From a bacterium (lineage in GTDB: Bacteria; Arandabacterota; Arandabacteria; Arandabacterales; Arandabacteraceae): DNA of 64,000 nt. This document shows, piece by piece, positions 62,501-64,000 of this stretch. Positions within the stretch are counted from its first letter, which is position 1; each line of letters begins with the position of its first letter. The notes under the pieces were generated by a model. The model was given only the letters and a program-made list of their open reading frames with translations. It was not told where the DNA came from and ran no database searches. Location: the NCBI GenBank assembly GCA_029933125.1, contig JAOZOU010000001.1:547680-611679 (forward strand), written 5' to 3'. The position numbers and the translations under genes are program-made.

Positions 62501-63575
62501 ACCTGAACCCACCACTGACATCCTGAGATTGGGCCAGCCAGTGGTCCATCAGCTCTGCCACAACCTCGGGGTCAGCTTCGATTTCCCAAATCCTGCTCGC
62601 GGCCATCAAAGCAAGTGCGGGCCACTGACTGACTGAATTATCACTACGGGGGGGGGCAGCCGAGTAGTTTGCGTGGTATCGCCAGCCCCCACGGTACACA
62701 CCATCCTCAGTTTGTCCCCAAGCAATGTAGTCGCAACAGTCAACCGCAACTTGGTAGTATGTCGAACCAGCACACGCTCCTTCAGAGACTACTGTTTCAG
62801 GTGTCCGGGTTTCGACTATTGCCATCAATGCCAACGGTGTCTCATACATAGAACAGTAATCGTCCTCCGAAGCGAAGTATACACCGAGGTTGTCACCATC
62901 CGTATCTGGATTGCCAATGTAGGTCTGCGGGCTAAGCGTCTGTGTCCTAACATGTTGAAAGAGGTACCTTAGCCCCAGCTCGACGTACTCGGCATAGATG
63001 TCCTCGTCGTGGTCGTTAGAAGGTCGGTGCCCGTGCTCCTCAAAGGCAAGCAGGGCAATAGCAGTCTCGCCAACAGGAAACCTAGTACCTTGGTACTCAC
63101 CCCAATATCCGCATGGATCCTGATGCAGATAGAGCCACCTCAGGCCATCCTCAAGTGCAGCGTTGTGCTCGTAGGTAAAACCATTATCTGCCATATCCTC
63201 TGGATTGGCACCCACGTGAATCCTGATTTGCTCTTGGTCACTCAACCCGTCATCATCTGTAACAGTAAGTGTGGCCCGTACGTCACCTGTAATGGCATAG
63301 GTGTGGGTTGCTGAGATGAACTTGACGTCCGTCACCGTCCCTGTAGCAGGTGGCGAATCATCACCAAAGTCAATTGTGTAGGTTCCGGATTCTCGGTCAC
63401 CCCAATGAACGTTGCCCCAGACAATGGTCTCGCGCCCTATCCAAGTCCAGTACTCAGGCATGCCATTGACACGAGGACCTTCATCACGCACCTGATGACC
63501 AGCACAGAATGCTGTGCTGAAGCAAGCAAGCAGAGCGAAAATAGCGAAACTTATGGAGACTCTTGATCTTCCCAT
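59520..63575 (-). CDS. Giant exported protein: PKD, alpha-toroid, PKD, CARDB, cohesin, dockerin, cohesin, sorting domain
   Basis: 1351 residues, ATG 63575 (TGGAGGTG upstream). Signal peptide then PKD-like domain (GTYTIDFGDDSPPATGTV). Residues about 130-480 contain helix pairs with GLRWLYLHQDPCGYWGEYQG, VGETAIALLAFEEHGHRPS and GYCSMYETPLALMAIVETRT-like repeats, the alpha-alpha toroid style of terpene cyclase or prenyltransferase-like exported proteins. Then PKD-like domains (YKWDWGTDGPPDWDNPDAEG), a CARDB-like domain near 695-790, cohesin-like domain near 795-925, CnaB-like plus dockerin near 930-1130, cohesin-like near 1140-1265, and a C-terminal sorting domain (VRLTIHDVRGRLVRGL, PTGVYFVRLEAG). 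The C-terminal 550 residues parallel those of the 51315 gene. Confidence 0.85.
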   Translation of the reverse strand: MGRSRVSISFAIFALLACFSTAFCAGHQVRDEGPRVNGMPEYWTWIGRETIVWGNVHWGDRESGTYTIDFGDDSPPATGTVTDVKFISATHTYAITGDVRATLTVTDDDGLSDQEQIRIHVGANPEDMADNGFTYEHNAALEDGLRWLYLHQDPCGYWGEYQGTRFPVGETAIALLAFEEHGHRPSNDHDEDIYAEYVELGLRYLFQHVRTQTLSPQTYIGNPDTDGDNLGVYFASEDDYCSMYETPLALMAIVETRTPETVVSEGACAGSTYYQVAVDCCDYIAWGQTEDGVYRGGWRYHANYSAAPPRSDNSVSQWPALALMAASRIWEIEADPEVVAELMDHWLAQSQDVSGGFRYYPGHYRVAVAVTAGGLCCLDYCGVANDDSRFQGALEYLNANWFATGGWDYQHFGNEYAMYGVAKALWLANPPVHFVGSHDWWAEYCEWLVTDQSSDGSWSYPGPGGTSRVCGTGWAVSILNGALISPIACIRDVPRRVVSGVPFYVDGTCSHQPDTRYHIVSYKWDWGTDGPPDWDNPDAEGAVVTDVVYNLPAGFDSMQYTITLRVEDDHVPPLWDTEAMRITVVADSCTQMPPVADPGGPYSGYPGETIMVDGTASYDPNEPCGDYVAYWDWDLDGHGDFGDCTDSVCTLTLPLHETTWNIGLIVCDSENLCSTPTGTWVKVVSGARDVYVASVNSSRRYADVGDTVLITATVCCDDSSDYAVDDLLVSFYMGHPDTGGYSMLDSIISHLEVGECKQVSFKFVMPDTLDHRVCVFADPLDEVLEFNEHNNIGCTIVHWASCVIAATGEVTMEDGHITVPIVVSDVTGREVRSADLTFTFDPAIMEPAGMNLDGTLVEGTDWMFMYNDPVPGKVLVSLAGTDALSGAGVLVNLEFDVTASAPCGGCTPLELGLLLNEGEPCVVVPDTAAYCLPMETIAGCVHYYGCPYLGNTEPPVPGVTVFLEGATLDTAVTDEAGCYELDACLDSCYIITPTKQGDGGAITSLDAALIMRYMVCLESLKYCPIVPMEMYDSTYCPADTVYPQRVVADVSGSGMITSFDASIILRYVVGMDVSEYLVGEWRFYCDSISVCPLSGSIDGQDFVAVLYGDVSGNWGGPTPASGGSEAVIAIENVVGSPGDLVHVPVYIHNGDGFYGLDFKVAHDAGVVTVESVELGDIADGCLMEYDVKPGMVHIAMASSQGFVGDGVVCVITYRVAEDPGVSSTAFRIRQARADEYVDYLVAQDGKLLLESAGTKPTVPVAFALYPVEPNPVSGMALLRFDVGELSHVRLTIHDVRGRLVRGLVDEIKTPNSYAILWDATDERGNPLPTGVYFVRLEAGSHIANSKVIITR

Positions 63576-63719
63576 GCTACACCTCCATTGTTATGCGAAA
63601 GAGTTGGCATCTGTTAGCCTGTTGGTGTCGCTAGTAGCTCCGCCGCGATGTGAAGCCCTTTTCCTCGGCACCCTTCGCAGCTCCTGCGAAAATTGACCCT
63701 TCTCGTAGATTTGGCACAC

Positions 63720-63748
63720 ATTTTATCAGTTTCTTCAGAGATTGTCAA
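63720..63748 (-). promoter_or_regulatory. Promoter of the 59520-63575 gene
   Basis: Minus strand -35 TTGACA (63748-63743), 17-bp spacer, -10 TAAAAT (63725-63720): a near-consensus sigma-70 promoter. It shares GCTTGACAAT with the promoter at 33161 and TGTGC/TAAAATG context with that at 54525. About 140 nt of leader precede the ATG. Confidence 0.8.
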
Positions 63749-63918
63749 GCTTTCGATCTTCCTGGTAGTGTAACAAATAGTGTGCGGAATTAGGGAGAGA
63801 GGTTGGTAGCATGGGGTATCCCCAAAAAACTAACCAGGGGTTCTGTGCCCCGGAAAGGAGAAGCTATAGTAGAAGTCAAGGGGAAAATTGGTTGATGTAG
63901 GTGGATCAGAAGGTTAAG

Positions 63919-64000
63919 ATGGATACGGAATTGCCTCTGGCAAGTGGTGCTTGCCTCAGCGATAGTTATAGGTTGGGGAAGGTCACCAGACCTCTATCTT
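63919..64000 (+). CDS. Possible start of a gene running out of the window
   Basis: ATG at 63919 (AGAAGG just upstream) opens 27 codons without a stop (MDTELPLASGACLSDSYRLG...) to the window end. Too short to assign. Upstream, 63749-63918, has GGGG-TAT-CCCC and GGGG...CCCC hairpins near 63812 and 63838 but nothing else recognisable. Confidence 0.3.
   Translation, partial: MDTELPLASGACLSDSYRLGKVTRPLS

Overview
The window reads as chromosomal DNA of a Gram-negative bacterium. Evidence: outer-membrane beta-barrel proteins, lipoprotein signals, and large exported proteins ending in FlgD-Ig/Por-type C-terminal sorting modules. Cohesin, dockerin, lamin-tail and CnaB-like modules, a DUF6754-type operon and paralogous exported lipoproteins are typical of uncultured lineages in or near the FCB superphylum (Zixibacteria-, Latescibacteria-, Eisenbacteria-, WOR-3-like). 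That placement is inference; no rRNA, tRNA, CRISPR array or intact transposase was recognised.

Layout. 1-5.5 kb: two outer-membrane proteins, a sensor kinase with a cysteine-rich tail plus its response regulator, and an NSS-family sodium symporter with a 40-residue MetS-like partner. 6.7-15.1 kb: a compact leftward run lexA, dinB, mrfA, mrfB, histidine phosphatase, pcm, guaB, QueG-like protein. It starts from a promoter whose spacer is filled by a near-perfect 20-bp palindrome, the best LexA-operator candidate. 15-21 kb: glycosyltransferase, metal P-type ATPase, ArnT-like membrane protein, GH3 hexosaminidase. 21-27 kb: leftward set of alpha/beta hydrolase, DUF364 protein, PLP decarboxylase, archaemetzincin and branched-chain aminotransferase, preceded by a DNA methyltransferase fused to an SNase-like domain. 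27-31 kb: a four-gene membrane operon of unknown function (DUF6754 type), divergent from a 54-residue rubredoxin. 31-35 kb: M28/DUF4910 aminopeptidase, a dockerin protein, DUF72 and a membrane protein. 35.4-40.7 kb: a pseudopilin operon in which the PilW-like protein carries three CnaB/SdrD-like repeats and an FG-GAP-like region.

41-64 kb is accessory in character: an AT-rich island (methyltransferase and PD-(D/E)xK protein), a lamin-tail protein, an M6 protease, a sulfatase-like lipoprotein, two giant paralogous cohesin/dockerin proteins, a radical SAM plus flavoprotein pair, and decaying copies of a small lipoprotein family. Copies of a 24-bp repeat sit at gene 3' ends here and supply the stop codon for two unrelated genes.

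The most interesting systems are the DUF6754 membrane operon, the lexA-headed repair and metabolism operon, the hydrolase/DUF364/PLP-decarboxylase cassette, the methyltransferase-SNase fusion and the modular pseudopilin. Coordinates were read by eye; domain assignments rest on motif recognition without a database search.
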